From assembly GCA_036897625.1 (NCBI GenBank), contig JAYMTA010000298.1:1-32049 (forward strand): a stretch of 32,049 bases of DNA. Direction: 5' to 3'. The notes beneath the pieces are model-generated. The model searched no databases. It was not told where the DNA came from and saw only the letters and a program-made list of their open reading frames with translations. How positions within the stretch are numbered: position 1 is the stretch's first letter; each line of letters starts with the position of its first letter. This document shows positions 9,971 through 20,582 of this stretch, one piece after another. The position numbers were made by a program, and so were the translations under genes. Origin of the DNA: Pelargonium cotyledonis (taxonomy: Eukaryota; Streptophyta; Magnoliopsida; Geraniales; Geraniaceae).

Positions 9971-10159
9971 TTGATTTCATGTATCGACAGCTCGTCTGTT
10001 ATCTCTTTTGATTTTCGGTTTTGGGTGGCAGATCCTATCTCATGTTTGAGCTTGTTTCTGTTTTACACACCTTTTTCTCTTGTACTTTTATTTCCGACCT
10101 TCGGGTTTTAATAAAAGATACTACTTTGCTGATAAAAAAAAAAAAAATTAATGTAACCA

Positions 10160-13100
10160 ATAATATTTAAACATGTATTGGACCTTACTGTTGGCATTAT
10201 TGTATATTTAGGCCCATCTCTCGATTCACTCAAAGAATTTTCAGCCCATCTAAAGGATGTAAATAAAAAAAATTAAGACAGAAAAGCAGTATTGTACTGT
10301 ATCAACATCATTTTTGGAGTATGCTCTAGGTTTGGACTTTCACTGTTAAATGGTCAAAGTTATTAATGAGGTTGAACTTCCATTATTATATTAAACTCAT
10401 TTTTTTTATATTTTTCTAGTATGGTACACATTAACCACTTCAACACTCTAATTATATGATTAACAGAAAGTAAGAGATTTCTTAATTACCGAAAGAATAA
10501 AAACAGAACGGAGCGTTATGTTCTCATTTTTCCTATGATTATCTCACCATACAAATTTAGCAAATATACTATATAAAAGATTTGTTCGTTGCTCGACTCG
10601 TAGTACGTTCTAACTTGCAACACAGATTCTCACGGAACCACCGATAAAGTAACAAGAGGGCTTTAAGAGGTATTTTGATATTTCTAATTTTATTATTGAT
10701 GAATTTGTGTCAATTAATTTCTCACATCAACGAACTCTAAATCTTGATGAATAATTATCCTATTTTAGTGCTAGCTTGAGGAAAGAGTAAAAGACTTGTT
10801 TTTGTTTCTAATAAAGCAATTAGATAGAGCCATATCTTGGGAAAAAAGTTGTTGGTAGAACATAATGTCAATGCTAATGATCTCAATACCCATTTTAACC
10901 ATAATTATTTGACTAATTTGAACTCATCATAATTCTTAATTTCCACTTTCTCTCTTTCTTTTCAATTTATTTTGATATTTTTATGTCCATTGTAGCAATG
11001 AAGAATCCTGCAACAGACCAACCACCAAGCTGGTGTTGCCACCAACCATGCAATTGATTTTCTTATCTACTTTTCATGGCTTCACTACACTGTGGAATCC
11101 CAATCTTTCTTGTTTTCTTTTTAAATTAATTAGTTTTTTCATTGATTCCACCAGAGGAATCATTTTCTTGGAAAAAGATATGCTTAATCACAATTCACAA
11201 CAGTTTCTTGAAAAAGATTACTAGAAGCTTGAGTGAAGATTCAAACTTTCCAACAGATTTTGTGTTCATCTCTTACATCACCAACAAGGATAAAAGGGTC
11301 CTTATAGGGATAGGGGAGGGTCAGTTATATAGACAATCTTGCTCCTACTTCTTTACAGAGATTGTTTTTGGCTTGGCTCAAACCCGCTACCTCAAAGTAT
11401 ATTCTCTGTAACGGCTCAAATGCTTTCTCTAGCAATTTGCATGATCGTTTGACACAGTATGTGACATGACACTCACATTACCAGCTAGGTTAATGAACTT
11501 ACTGTGAAGTAGACCTGAACTTTTGGATACCTTGAGAGGCTAGTTGTGAGCAACATACCTATTTGAATAATGATCAATACTTTTTATGAATAAAGTTTCA
11601 TAAAAAGGTGAAGGGCCTTTCTAATTTGTGGCATGCATGTTTCTTCTTGTTTCATATATAGCCTCTTTCAGAATATGATGTTGCATAGAGATACTATTAT
11701 GATTGAAGCATATATATACACACACACACATAACCAGTATGAATGTATATATGATTTGTGAGTGACCCCATTTGGAATATGATTTTATCAGTAACACACA
11801 CCTCAGTGATAAAAGGACTATGGTTGGGATATGATCAATTTAAACTCTTGAGTCTTGATTGTTTTATCAAGAGGTGAATTATATGTTGATGATCATATTG
11901 TAGCAACCACATATATGATTGAGACCAACTAGTGGGAAAAGGGCTATTATCATCAAAACCACAACACTAGATAGTGATTCTGATACACACTTGCATGTTC
12001 ACTGTCAAAAGAAAAGTGATAATGTCATGGAAGCTCCAAAAACAGGCTTGTTCTAGGATGGAGACCACCATCTTTAACCACATCTGCTCTAGCTTTTCTT
12101 GGTAAGCTTGAGTTATTGCCATCACAGCACCAATTAGCCCTAATGAATCAAAGTATCTGTTAAGTAACTTGTTCGAGTCTCGGTTGCTACGCTTGCTTAT
12201 CAAAAACTATGTTAATGTTTATTGGTAGGATTGTGTCTTAGCTTCTCATAATTAGTTTGATCTCTTCTCAGAAGAGACACAAGTGAGGTTTTCATGTTCC
12301 TATATGTAGTTAATGTGCAAATACAACATTTCTGAACTGACAGGCATAGAAAAAGGTGTCTGTGTGGAACCATATTTCTGCTACTAACTGGACAGAAACT
12401 GCCACTCTTCTGAAACAGTCAGTTGAAACAACATTAATCCTTTTCATCAGTAATGTCTAATAGTGAAATCTCATAATATTAGATTCTTAGGAAGGCAAAA
12501 AACAGCATTAATCCTTTTCATCAGTAATGTATAATAGTGAAAACTGCAGCTTAGACAATATTGTCAGGATAAGAATTTGCAGCAAAGGCTTGAAATACAG
12601 CAACCACTATTGCTTCCTCAATTGTCAAAAGTGATGATTTTGGTAATTGAGTAGATTTGAAGCTTTTTCTAGAGCATTTCTGTTTCTTTTTGTGACCAAT
12701 TCAAAACCAGGGGTTTCTATAGAACCCTTTTGGGAATCAACCTCCACAACCACAAATGCAAAAGAGAAAAGAATCATTCATGAATAAAATAATAAGCTAC
12801 ATTGGCTGCTTGATTAATTAAGGCCTCTCTGGTGGCAAATGTCCAAACCATGTGCTAATATATGCTATGTCTACCAGTTTTTGAGTCCTTTCTAGCTTGA
12901 AGAAGTGCTTTTAGAAAGCTAACTCTATATAGTACTAGCAAGTATTTCTAGCTTCTCCTTAAAAAAGAGTAACATATGATTTTTTTTTAGCTGAACATCA
13001 CATGGTCTCCACATCCAGATCAGATGATCCATCACCATCTTCAACCATCAAAGTAGGCACTAAGGTTGTAATGGTGTAGCTAATTCAGCTTTATTTTCCA

Positions 13101-13898
13101 TAGGAAGACATTCTTTTTGGAGAATGTACTCAATCCTTGAAAAACAAGCAACACTTCTCAGCAAGAGTGGCATGCCTTGTTCCATGATTTGTCATTGTTA
13201 TGGTTTGGTTTGGCCCATAAATTGGCCTTTCTCATGGACTACCAGCAAAAAGCTTTCAATTCAGAGTTCAAGAGAGAATTTGAAAAATCTTCATTGTACA
13301 AACACTTGAGATCTGAATTTAGTTGAAAAATGCAATGTATAGTTAATGCCTTTATGGCTTTCTGGTGTAGTCTGCTATAGCTCCTCAATGTTTCAACAAC
13401 TAGTGGACTAATACAAAATGTACTTATTTCCTGTTACATGTTTCAACAAATTGAAGCAAAAAAATAAATATCAAAACCTTTCCAATATACCCAAAAATAG
13501 ATACCTAAGAGCACCCATTAAAGTATATGAAGATAAACTTGACACTCTTCTCATGAAACCAGTTTATTAGTTCAATTCAAGTGGTTGGTTCACCTACACC
13601 ACCAATTGTAATAAGATCAAAAACTCATGAACCCAGATCACTTTTTTGTGTGTTCTTGAGCACCAGAGCCACTTCTGTTCACTTTCTTCAAAAAGCAAGC
13701 ATGGTACTTGCAGGCTTTCCAAAAAAAAAAAAAAACTGCACCACAAGGCTATAGTATAATGTAAACTGAATATATCAAAATTTTATTTCACTAAACACAA
13801 GTTTTAAGAAGATAGAGCCAGACCATGCATGCATGCTAGTATCTGTTAAAAGGAATGTGAAAAGTTCATCAGCTAATTAGTGTATTTTCATATATATT
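10160..13898. other. Long gene-free stretch
   Basis: AT-rich sequence with only short, unrelated ORFs, none matching a family I recognise. It contains the second copy of the 45-bp dispersed repeat (10217-10262), a short CA/TA microsatellite near 11710-11730 and a 40-bp direct repeat (12430-12541). A poly(A) run at about 13722-13735 is isolated and not linked to a recognisable retroposon. Several stretches are mixed enough in composition to be transcribed non-coding DNA, but nothing specific supports that. Confidence 0.5.
12430..12541 (+). repeat. Pair of 40-bp direct repeats
   Basis: The motif beginning ATTAATCCTTTTCATCAGTA occurs at about 12432-12468 and about 12507-12541, 74 bp apart, with about two differences (TCTAATAG versus TATAATAG). 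It is probably a small segmental duplication; no function is apparent. Confidence 0.85.
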
Positions 13899-14075
13899 TT
13901 TTGGGTTACTGAGCGGGCCCGCAAACTTGAGGTTAGAATCTTTAAGCCGTTTTATCACAACTAGACTAATCCTCTTTTGACAGTAAGTCACAGTAAAAAC
14001 TCATCCATTTTCCCAATGGTGTGTTGCGCGGGAATCGAACACAACCTGGATTACCAACTACGCCACTACACTTAG
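13899..14075 (-). mobile_element. tRNA-derived SINE (Au-like), minus strand
   Basis: Read on the minus strand from about 14075, there is a near-perfect Pol III A box TGGCGTAGTTGG. It is followed about 30 bp later by the B box GTTCGATTCC. The body then has GATAAAACGGCTTAAAG and the 3' portion GCGGGCCCGCTCAGTAACCC, ending in a short A run. The 3' portion matches copies at 15446-15644, 20343-20451 and 29271-29395. The order and length (about 175 bp) fit plant Au-type SINEs. Confidence 0.75.
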
Positions 14076-14599
14076 GTTTATTTCTCATTTTTTTTCTTGG
14101 ATTGTGAAGATGGAATCTATTCCAACTTTACAAAGGGTGGGCATGGCATGGTTGCACTTGCACACCTCCCACTTACATAAATAACTTAATAATAATAATA
14201 ATATATATTTGTGGCCATTGCCAGTTGTTTGTGCTGAGAGGGACTCTATGTGGACCAATATTCCTCAATTAGTTTTCCTTTTGATTTTGTTGCAGAGGTG
14301 GGTGTGTGAGTGAATGAGGGAGTGAGTGGGTTTCTGTAAAAAGATGTGAGAAACTTTAAAGAAATAGTAGTTAGGGCCCTTGGCCCTTTGAAGTGGCAAG
14401 CACTATTGCCCAAAACCCTAAAAAGATACTGTCATTGCCACTGTAAAGGACCCATACCCTTGAGCTCTCCCACAAATATGCCAACTTACAACCTAATTTA
14501 ACTCATATAATTTTGTGAAACATTTTAATCAAAATCTGTGTTATAACTATATATCAAGAACTACCGACACATGTTGGAATAGATGGTTGATATCACTTT

Positions 14600-14735
14600 G
14601 GATTCTCTCTTAGTCTCGAGTTCGAGTCTTTTTATCGATGGTATGGGTTGGGATTTGTGGGGTGGGATTTAGGGTGACGCTCCCTTTGAGGAGTGCGAAA
14701 TATTGTTACTTCGCATATGATGTCTGTCGTGGATA
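14600..14735 (+). repeat. SINE-like repeat (family 2), plus copy
   Basis: It contains the B-box-like CTCGAGTTCGAGTC at about 14616-14629, followed by GATTTAGGGTGACG and ATTGTTACTTCGCATATGAT, all shared in order with the reverse complement of 495-660. The shared body differs from the Au-like family in this window. The ends are not resolved. Confidence 0.5.
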
Positions 14736-14739
14736 AAGA

Positions 14740-15445
14740 AAAGCTATATATCTAGAACTATTGTGATCAAATGTTACCATTTGTGAAAAAAGAAACAAAG
14801 AAGAACAAAATCCTTTTGCTATGGAATTCTCTTTACAAAATGCTTGTTTTTGGTTGCACTTGCACAACTCAGGGCCTAGAGTGCTTGACATCACATTCAC
14901 TTGATCATGACCTCATTGGCATCTACTGGTTTACACACAAAGGATTTAAAGGACCTACACCAACAACATCATGATCATGATCATCATTTCTTTGATTAAT
15001 TTGCTTCACCAGAGTTTTTAATGTACATGGGACCTGGTTTTCATATAGGAAATTAAATGTGGTGCTGGTGCCTCTGCAACTCTGATTTATTATTTGTGCC
15101 CATATAAGCCTAAGATCCAAACACATAAACCATTTTGGTAACCCCATTTTCATTTCATTGTTTTGACCTTAAATGCATCAACCTAAACTGTTCATCATCT
15201 TTTCCAAACCCACACCAACACCATTTTCTCATTAATTTTGAGTTTATGCATCAAGAATTCAAATCCACAACACATCATAGTGCAACATCATGAAACAGCA
15301 AAGTGGAAATATGACATTGACTTGGAGGAATAGAGGAAGACCTAACAAGCAAACAAGAGTGCTTCTCATCCTAATTGGTGTGGAAAGTGGAAACACAATT
15401 CTTGACATAAATAACACACATGAAAGAGGCACATTCTGTAACACC
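14740..15445. other. Gene-free stretch before the SINE
   Basis: Overlapping short ORFs occur on both strands here, but none resembles a known protein or shows exon-like continuation. I found no repeat borders. Confidence 0.45.
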
Positions 15446-15644
15446 AAGCGCGTGGGTCAACTGAGAAGGATTGTTCCAGCTTAATTTGAGGTTTCGAGTT
15501 CGAGTCCCAGGGAAAGACCCTTGTGGTCCTACCTGACTCGAATGAGTTTTAGTTTGAATGTGACAAAACGGATTAAATATGCCAACCGCGAGTTTGTAGA
15601 CCCGCTCAGAAACCTCATGGTTTATAAAACGGAGGAATTTTTTT
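15446..15644 (+). mobile_element. tRNA-derived SINE (Au-like), plus strand
   Basis: The degenerate A box lies in CGTGGGTCAACTGAGAAGG and the B box is GTTCGAGTCC (about 15498-15507). The body GTGACAAAACGGATTAAATA and the 3' portion GACCCGCTCAGAAACC match the minus-strand copy at 13899-14075. The element ends in a T run around 15637-15643, a known feature of Au-type SINEs. It lies about 170 bp upstream of the predicted TATA box of the neprosin gene. Confidence 0.7.
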
Positions 15645-15810
15645 CGGTTATTTTAGTTTTGGATCATAATGACTCAAGTGATAATGATCATTGGATTTGA
15701 CCCACCAAAAATTTCGCCGACTTTAGTGCTCTAAATTCCTTGGAACAGCAACAAAACCATCCACACAATAAAATCATATTTCCTTAATAATTATGAAAGA
15801 AAACAGAGGA

Positions 15811-15820
15811 ATATATAAAC
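15811..15820 (+). promoter_or_regulatory. Probable TATA box of the neprosin gene
   Basis: ATATATAAAC is followed about 30 bp later by a CT-rich patch (CCAAATCTCTCTCTG near 15840-15855), the usual plant core-promoter layout. This would place transcription start near 15845 and give a leader of about 515 bp. Other AT-rich TATA-like runs at 16020-16040 and 16125-16140 are alternatives that would give a shorter leader. Confidence 0.4.
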
Positions 15821-16361
15821 AGAAACAGAGGAGTGATTAGCCAAATCTCTCTCTGTTATCTACCCTAAACTTGAACAAAACCAAAACCCATCTCTTCTTT
15901 TTCCTCAGTTTATGAGAAATTCTGTTTTATTAACTTAAAAATATTCTGGTTTGACTACAAGTAGAGGCCATTATGGGTAAATTTGAAAAGCACAAGTCCA
16001 CCACTCCAGGTATCTTTTTTTATAATATATATGTAATATCTTGCTTTGAGGTTTCTAGTGTGTCAGAGCACAAAACCAAAGACACTCACACAACACAGCA
16101 CCAGAATCTGAGAGAAAGAGAGATATTAAATTATATGTATTGTTTATAATTGAGGTAATGGAGAGGAAGTTTTGAAAACAAATACAATTTTGTTTATTTG
16201 TAGTGGATCCTCTGTTTTGTATGAAGAAGGGGGAGAGAAATAGTGCAAAACAGAGGAATAAACCATTTTATTGTGTGATTCAACATCACCACACAACAAG
16301 ACAACACCAATGCATACAAACACAAGAAGCCTTCTCTACAAAACAACAACATTCCTCAAGA

Positions 16362-18648
16362 ATGGCCTATTCTTCTTCTTCTTCTTCTACCTCCACAATC
16401 ATTCCCTCTTTTGTTGTTTTCCTTCTTGTTTCCTCTCTGCTTGTCCCTGCTCTGTCCCTCCCTACCCCAAGCTCCGGCGGCGGCCGACACCGCCTGCCGG
16501 CCAACCAGACTTTCAGGCCTGATTCTGAGATGCACAAGTTGAGGAGGGTCAGAGCTTATCTCAGGAGGATCAACAAGCCTGCTGTCAAGACAATTCAGGC
16601 ATTTTCTTCTTTGTCACTGATCATGTTTTCTACTTTCTAGTGTGCTCTGTTTTTTGCTCTGTTTTGTGATCTTGGGTTCTTGTTCCTTTGCTGATGCAGA
16701 GTCCTGATGGGGATGTTATAGATTGTGTTCTGTCTCATATTCAGCCAGCTTTTGACCATCCTGAGCTCAAAGGACACAAACCATTGGTAAACTTTATCTT
16801 TCCTCTCATGCTCCAAAATGGAGATGTGAGATTCAGTATCTGAAGCTAAAGGTGGAGCTTGTTAATTTCTTGCAGGATCCACCAGAGAGGCCAAAGAGCA
16901 ATGTCTCATTTGAAGCAGTGGCAGAGAGCATTCAGCTGTGGACACAGTCAGGTGAATCATGCCCAGAAGGGACTGTTCCAATCAGAAGAACCACAGAAAA
17001 AGATGTTCTGAGGGCAAGCTCTGTCAGGAGATTTGGAAGAAAAGTAACAAGACATGTTAGGAGAGACTCAACAGGCAGTGGTCATGAGGTTAGTTTTGTG
17101 TTCTAGATTGTCTATTTGTCTCTACAACCAAGCATTGATTCAGATCTTGATAGTCATATCCTTCAAGATCATTATACTAAAGCAATAGTAATAAAGAGTA
17201 ACAAATGCATTATCATGTTCTTGAATCAATATTGGTTTTTGTTAACATTTCTCTATGCTACAGCATGCAGTTGTATTTGTGAATGGAGAACAATATTATG
17301 GAGCGAAGGCGATCCTAAACGTGTGGGCGCCTCGCGTGACTGATGCATATGAATTCAGCTTGTCACAAATTTGGGTGATCTCTGGTTCATTTGGCAATGA
17401 TCTTAATACCATAGAAGCTGGTTGGCAGGTATGTTATGAAACTAGTCAACTAGTTTTGGCCATTTTATCAGAATTTGTGTTTGGCTACTGACTATTTTCT
17501 TTATGATCTTCCCTCACAGGTCAGTCCAGAGTTGTATGGAGACGACTATCCTAGGTTCTTCACTTATTGGACGGTAAGTATCTTTTCGATCTTAATTCTT
17601 TTCGTTGTTCTTCTCAAACTAAAGATTAAAATGTGTTCGTCGATGAATCTGCAGACTGATGCATACCAAGCCACTGGATGCTACAACTTGCTGTGCTCTG
17701 GCTTTGTCCAAACCAACAACAAGGTTGCTATTGGTGCAGCAATCTCTCCAAGATCATCTTACAATGGCAGGCAGTTTGATATTGGTTTGATGGTTTGGAA
17801 GGTGAGTTGTTTTAGTCAATATTTGATTACTTTGTGTTCTTGGTAGTTTTTGTAGTTACTTGGATAATAAACTTCAACTAAAAAGCATTCAAAAGATAAC
17901 ACATTTATCTGATTTTGTAATTATAGTTCCTGAATTGACACATTTGACAGCAACTCCTATTCATTTAACAACTTGCATATATATATTTGAAAAAAAAAGT
18001 GAGATTCTCTCTTCCTTGCAAAAGGGTCTCAAATGCTTTAGCTTTATTCTTCATTACTATAGTAATTTCTTTGCAAGCTTGATTCCAACTGGCTTTTAGG
18101 GCTTAATAGTCAAAAGCAAACTTTGTTTTCCCTGCATGTAATAATCAAGAATCATAGTGTTTGCTGCTATAGTGAGCTCAAACATCATAACACACAATTA
18201 CAAGATCAAAGTCAAGTCTCTTTCACCTTGTAATTAGTACTAAAAAAAATTTCTTGTGTGTTTGAAAAAGGATCCTAAGCATGGACACTGGTGGCTTGAA
18301 TTTGGGCAAGGGTTGCTGGTGGGATACTGGCCAGCATTCCTGTTTAGCCACTTGAGAAGCCATGCCAACATGATACAATTCGGGGGAGAGATCGTGAACA
18401 GCCGGTCTTCGGGGTTTCACACATCTACTGAAATGGGCAGTGGACATTTTGCAGAAGAAGGATTTGGAAAAGCATCCTATTTCAGAAACTTGCAAGTAGT
18501 TGATTGGGACAACAACTTGCTTCCTCTCCCAAACCTTCACCTCTTGGCTGATCATTCAGATTGTTATGATATCAGACAAGGAAGAAACAATGTTTGGGGA
18601 ACTTACTTTTACTATGGAGGTCCTGGTAGAAATGTAAGGTGTCCATGA
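16362..18648 (+). CDS. Neprosin-domain secreted protein (putative carboxyl-terminal peptidase, DUF239 family)
   Basis: Exons 16362-16598, 16700-16786, 16876-17088, 17264-17428, 17520-17573, 17655-17801 and 18271-18648 join in phase 0 throughout to give 426 aa, normal for the family. Residues 1-31 form a signal peptide (poly-Ser, then a hydrophobic run ending VPALS). Residues about 55-170 match the neprosin activation domain ([26 protein letters not shown]). Residues about 180-425 are the neprosin domain ([63 protein letters not shown]). Neprosin is a glutamate peptidase in pitcher plants. E230 (in EAGWQ) and E341 (in QFGGE) are my candidates for its two catalytic glutamates, by spacing; activity is unproven for most plant homologues. 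Intron 1 uses a GC donor (CAG|GCATTT); no nearby GT keeps the frame. The start at 16362 has good context and precedes the signal peptide, but an in-frame ATG lies at 16203. Confidence 0.93.
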
Positions 18649-19917
18649 ATTGAAAGAGACCACATAGGATATATATAGAGTGACCTACTATGTATTTGTT
18701 TCTTGTCCAAGGTCTTAACCTGATTTGAGTGGTTTTTTTAGATTTTTTCTTTCTTTTCACCAAAAGATATATAGTTATTTTCATTAGGTTAGGCACTAAT
18801 CATCCCATTTGGAGACTATTAATGTAAATTTGGAAGAGAATACAAAATGATAATAACACTGCCATTTATGCAGTGTGGAGTGTTTCTCAGTACAATGTGT
18901 TGTCTGGCTGTTTCAATTCTCTTACAATATCCAAATGGTTCATGACTATATATATTCAAAAGGGTCAAGGAAACACAACCCATAACAAGTATTGACTTAA
19001 TTAGTGACACTAGATTTGGAATCTTTACATTGAGGAAACCCATGCAACTTCATTTTCAGAATTCTGTCATCCTTTGTTTTCAGGGAATTGCTAATGCAAG
19101 TGATGCACATTTCTAAGCTGTTATTGGGGAAGAAACCCTATTTATATGGCTTTGCATGTGAGAAACAGACAACAAGAACCAAATTTCAAACCATTTTGCA
19201 GACATGACATAACTGATGAACCTTCTCTGCAATATTAAAAGTGTAAATAATATCAGTAGATGCAGGTCAACACTACAGTACCAATTAATAGCTAGGTTTC
19301 CAATATGGGATTTTAATATTAAAACTATGTTCCAATTTCACAAAACCAATTCAATTTGTCATTTATCTCCAAAAGATGTTCTTTTCCTTATAGAGTTAAT
19401 GTCATGAGCATCTCAGCTAATACTTGATTAAAGAAGATAGCCCTGAAATATAATGCACAACAGTTCATCACTTCACTCACTTAAACAAAGAATGTTTTGA
19501 GAGTTGTCAATGCTGATTCATGATGTTTTTACCTTGGCAAGCGAGGAAAACAAATCTTTATGGGAACACATGAAAGGCAAAAAGACCATAAACCTGGTTC
19601 TTTAACCTTTACCCGACAACACTTGGTGTTTTCACTTTCTTGGGTTGCATACTGCATGGCATGCGCCCCATTGTCACGGACTGAGTGTATATGACACAAA
19701 AATTCTATCTTAGTGACAAAACGGGAACACTCACAAGACTGTCACATATAACCAGACAAAATGGACGACATTCAGGAGAGCCCAAAATTATAAGTTCAAG
19801 TCCAAACATTCCAAGGTCCAATTCGAAAGTATTTCTGAAGATACATTATTGAGAATCTCTAATCTTTTTTTTATTTGTTGCTACACATTAAGCTTAAAGA
19901 CTATTTTTAGTTGTATA
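18649..19917. other. Intergenic stretch between neprosin and SPC25 genes
   Basis: The first 200-300 bp should hold the neprosin 3' UTR, though no canonical AATAAA is evident. The rest is AT-rich with unrelated short ORFs and no recognised repeat before the MITE at 19918. Confidence 0.5.
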
Positions 19918-20170
19918 CTCCATCCGTCCTAAAATGAGTGTTTTGTTTTCATTTTTTTTATAAATTGAGAATTACAAGATAATTTAGTTTGTTATCAATT
20001 TAACCCTCACTTTCTCACCTACACCCCATGTGCAGATTTGCCCCTGTGCATAAATGATAAGGGTAATATTGGAAAAACAATAATACAATAACCTAAAAAT
20101 AGAAACAAAACACTAATTTTGGGGACAAATTTTTTAGACAAATAGGACACTCATTTTGGGATGGAGGGAG
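19918..20170. mobile_element. Stowaway-like MITE 3 (253 bp)
   Basis: The left end CTCCATCCGTCCTAAAATGA is inverted at the right end (TCATTTTGGGATGGAGGGAG). TA target duplications lie at 19916-19917 and 20171-20172. It ends about 410 bp upstream of the SPC25 start codon, so it borders that gene's promoter. Confidence 0.85.
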
Positions 20171-20290
20171 TATATAAAAAAATAGTTTGTGGACCAAATT
20201 GGATCGAAACACAAAAAAGTTAAAGAACAAATTAGGTACTTTATCAAAATAAACGATATAAAGTTTAAAAACTAAATACACCTAAATTCA
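20171..20290. repeat. Fragment of an AT-rich dispersed repeat
   Basis: GGACCAAATTGGATCGAAAC followed by an A/G-rich tail recurs at about 30953-30978, and the text on either side is similar in style (runs such as AAGTTTAAAAACTAAAT). It is probably a remnant of an old retroelement. No ends were found. Confidence 0.4.
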
Positions 20291-20342
20291 CACACAAAAA
20301 GTTCTTAAACTTTACAAACCCATGAGGAGAGATAAAATTTTT

Positions 20343-20451
20343 AATTATGAACAAACTTCGAATAATGACTAATTTGAGTATGGTAAAACGGACTTGAAGT
20401 TATCATCCGCGAATGTACAGTCTCGCTCAGGAACCCCTGGTATAAAATCGG
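20343..20451 (+). mobile_element. 5'-truncated Au-like SINE fragment
   Basis: GACTAATTTGAGTATGGTAA, then AACGGACTTGAAG, then GTCTCGCTCAGGAACCCC match the 3' two-thirds of the SINEs at 13899-14075 and 15446-15644. No A or B box precedes it. Confidence 0.6.
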
Positions 20452-20493
20452 ACAAAAGAAGTTCTTAAACTTACAAAGGAATATAAGACCAAA

Positions 20494-20543
20494 AGCCCAA
20501 CCCAACGATGTATAAAGAATAAGAAGGCCCAGAACATAGCCCA
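20494..20543. promoter_or_regulatory. Three site II-type (TGGGCY) elements in the SPC25 promoter
   Basis: AGCCCA (20494-20499), GGCCCA (20526-20531) and AGCCCA (20538-20543) are reverse complements of TGGGCT/TGGGCC, the site II motif bound by TCP factors and common in promoters of plant genes active in dividing cells. A weak TATA-like TATAAAG lies at 20511-20517. A kinetochore gene fits such control, but binding is inferred only. Confidence 0.45.
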
Positions 20544-20582
20544 ATTTCTTGGTCCCATTGACTATTAGATGTTCAAACAAAA

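Larger units (their letters stand above)
7922..10146 (+). mobile_element. L1-clade LINE with large internal deletion
   Basis: A non-LTR retrotransposon copy. It has a GC-rich leader (7922-8100), an ORF1 with RRM, the start of an ORF2 endonuclease, then an abrupt jump to an ORF2 C-terminal fragment, a 3' end with AATAAA at 10110-10115 and a poly(A) tail ending near 10146. A 13-bp direct repeat with two mismatches, ATTAATGAAACAA (7909-7921) and ATTAATGTAACCA (10147-10159), brackets it and is the likely target-site duplication. Full plant L1 elements are usually 5-7 kb. Here the reverse transcriptase is absent, so the copy is dead. Both ends are present, so the loss is internal rather than the usual 5' truncation. 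Confidence 0.85.

Noticed and set aside
11967-12203. 78-aa minus-strand ORF with helical-looking text
   Set aside because: Plausible composition but no recognised domain, splice continuation or conserved motif; not enough to call a gene.
13722-13735. Poly(A) run as the tail of a processed retrocopy
   Set aside because: No coding remnant or target duplication was found upstream.
14616-14629. tRNA gene suggested by GTTCGAGTC
   Set aside because: No cloverleaf, anticodon arm or proper A box at the right distance; the repeat copy at 495-660 shows it is a dispersed SINE-like element.
16010-16058. Possible leader intron (CCAG|GTATCT to TTTCTAG) upstream of the neprosin gene
   Set aside because: It would be only 49 bp, shorter than plant introns normally are.
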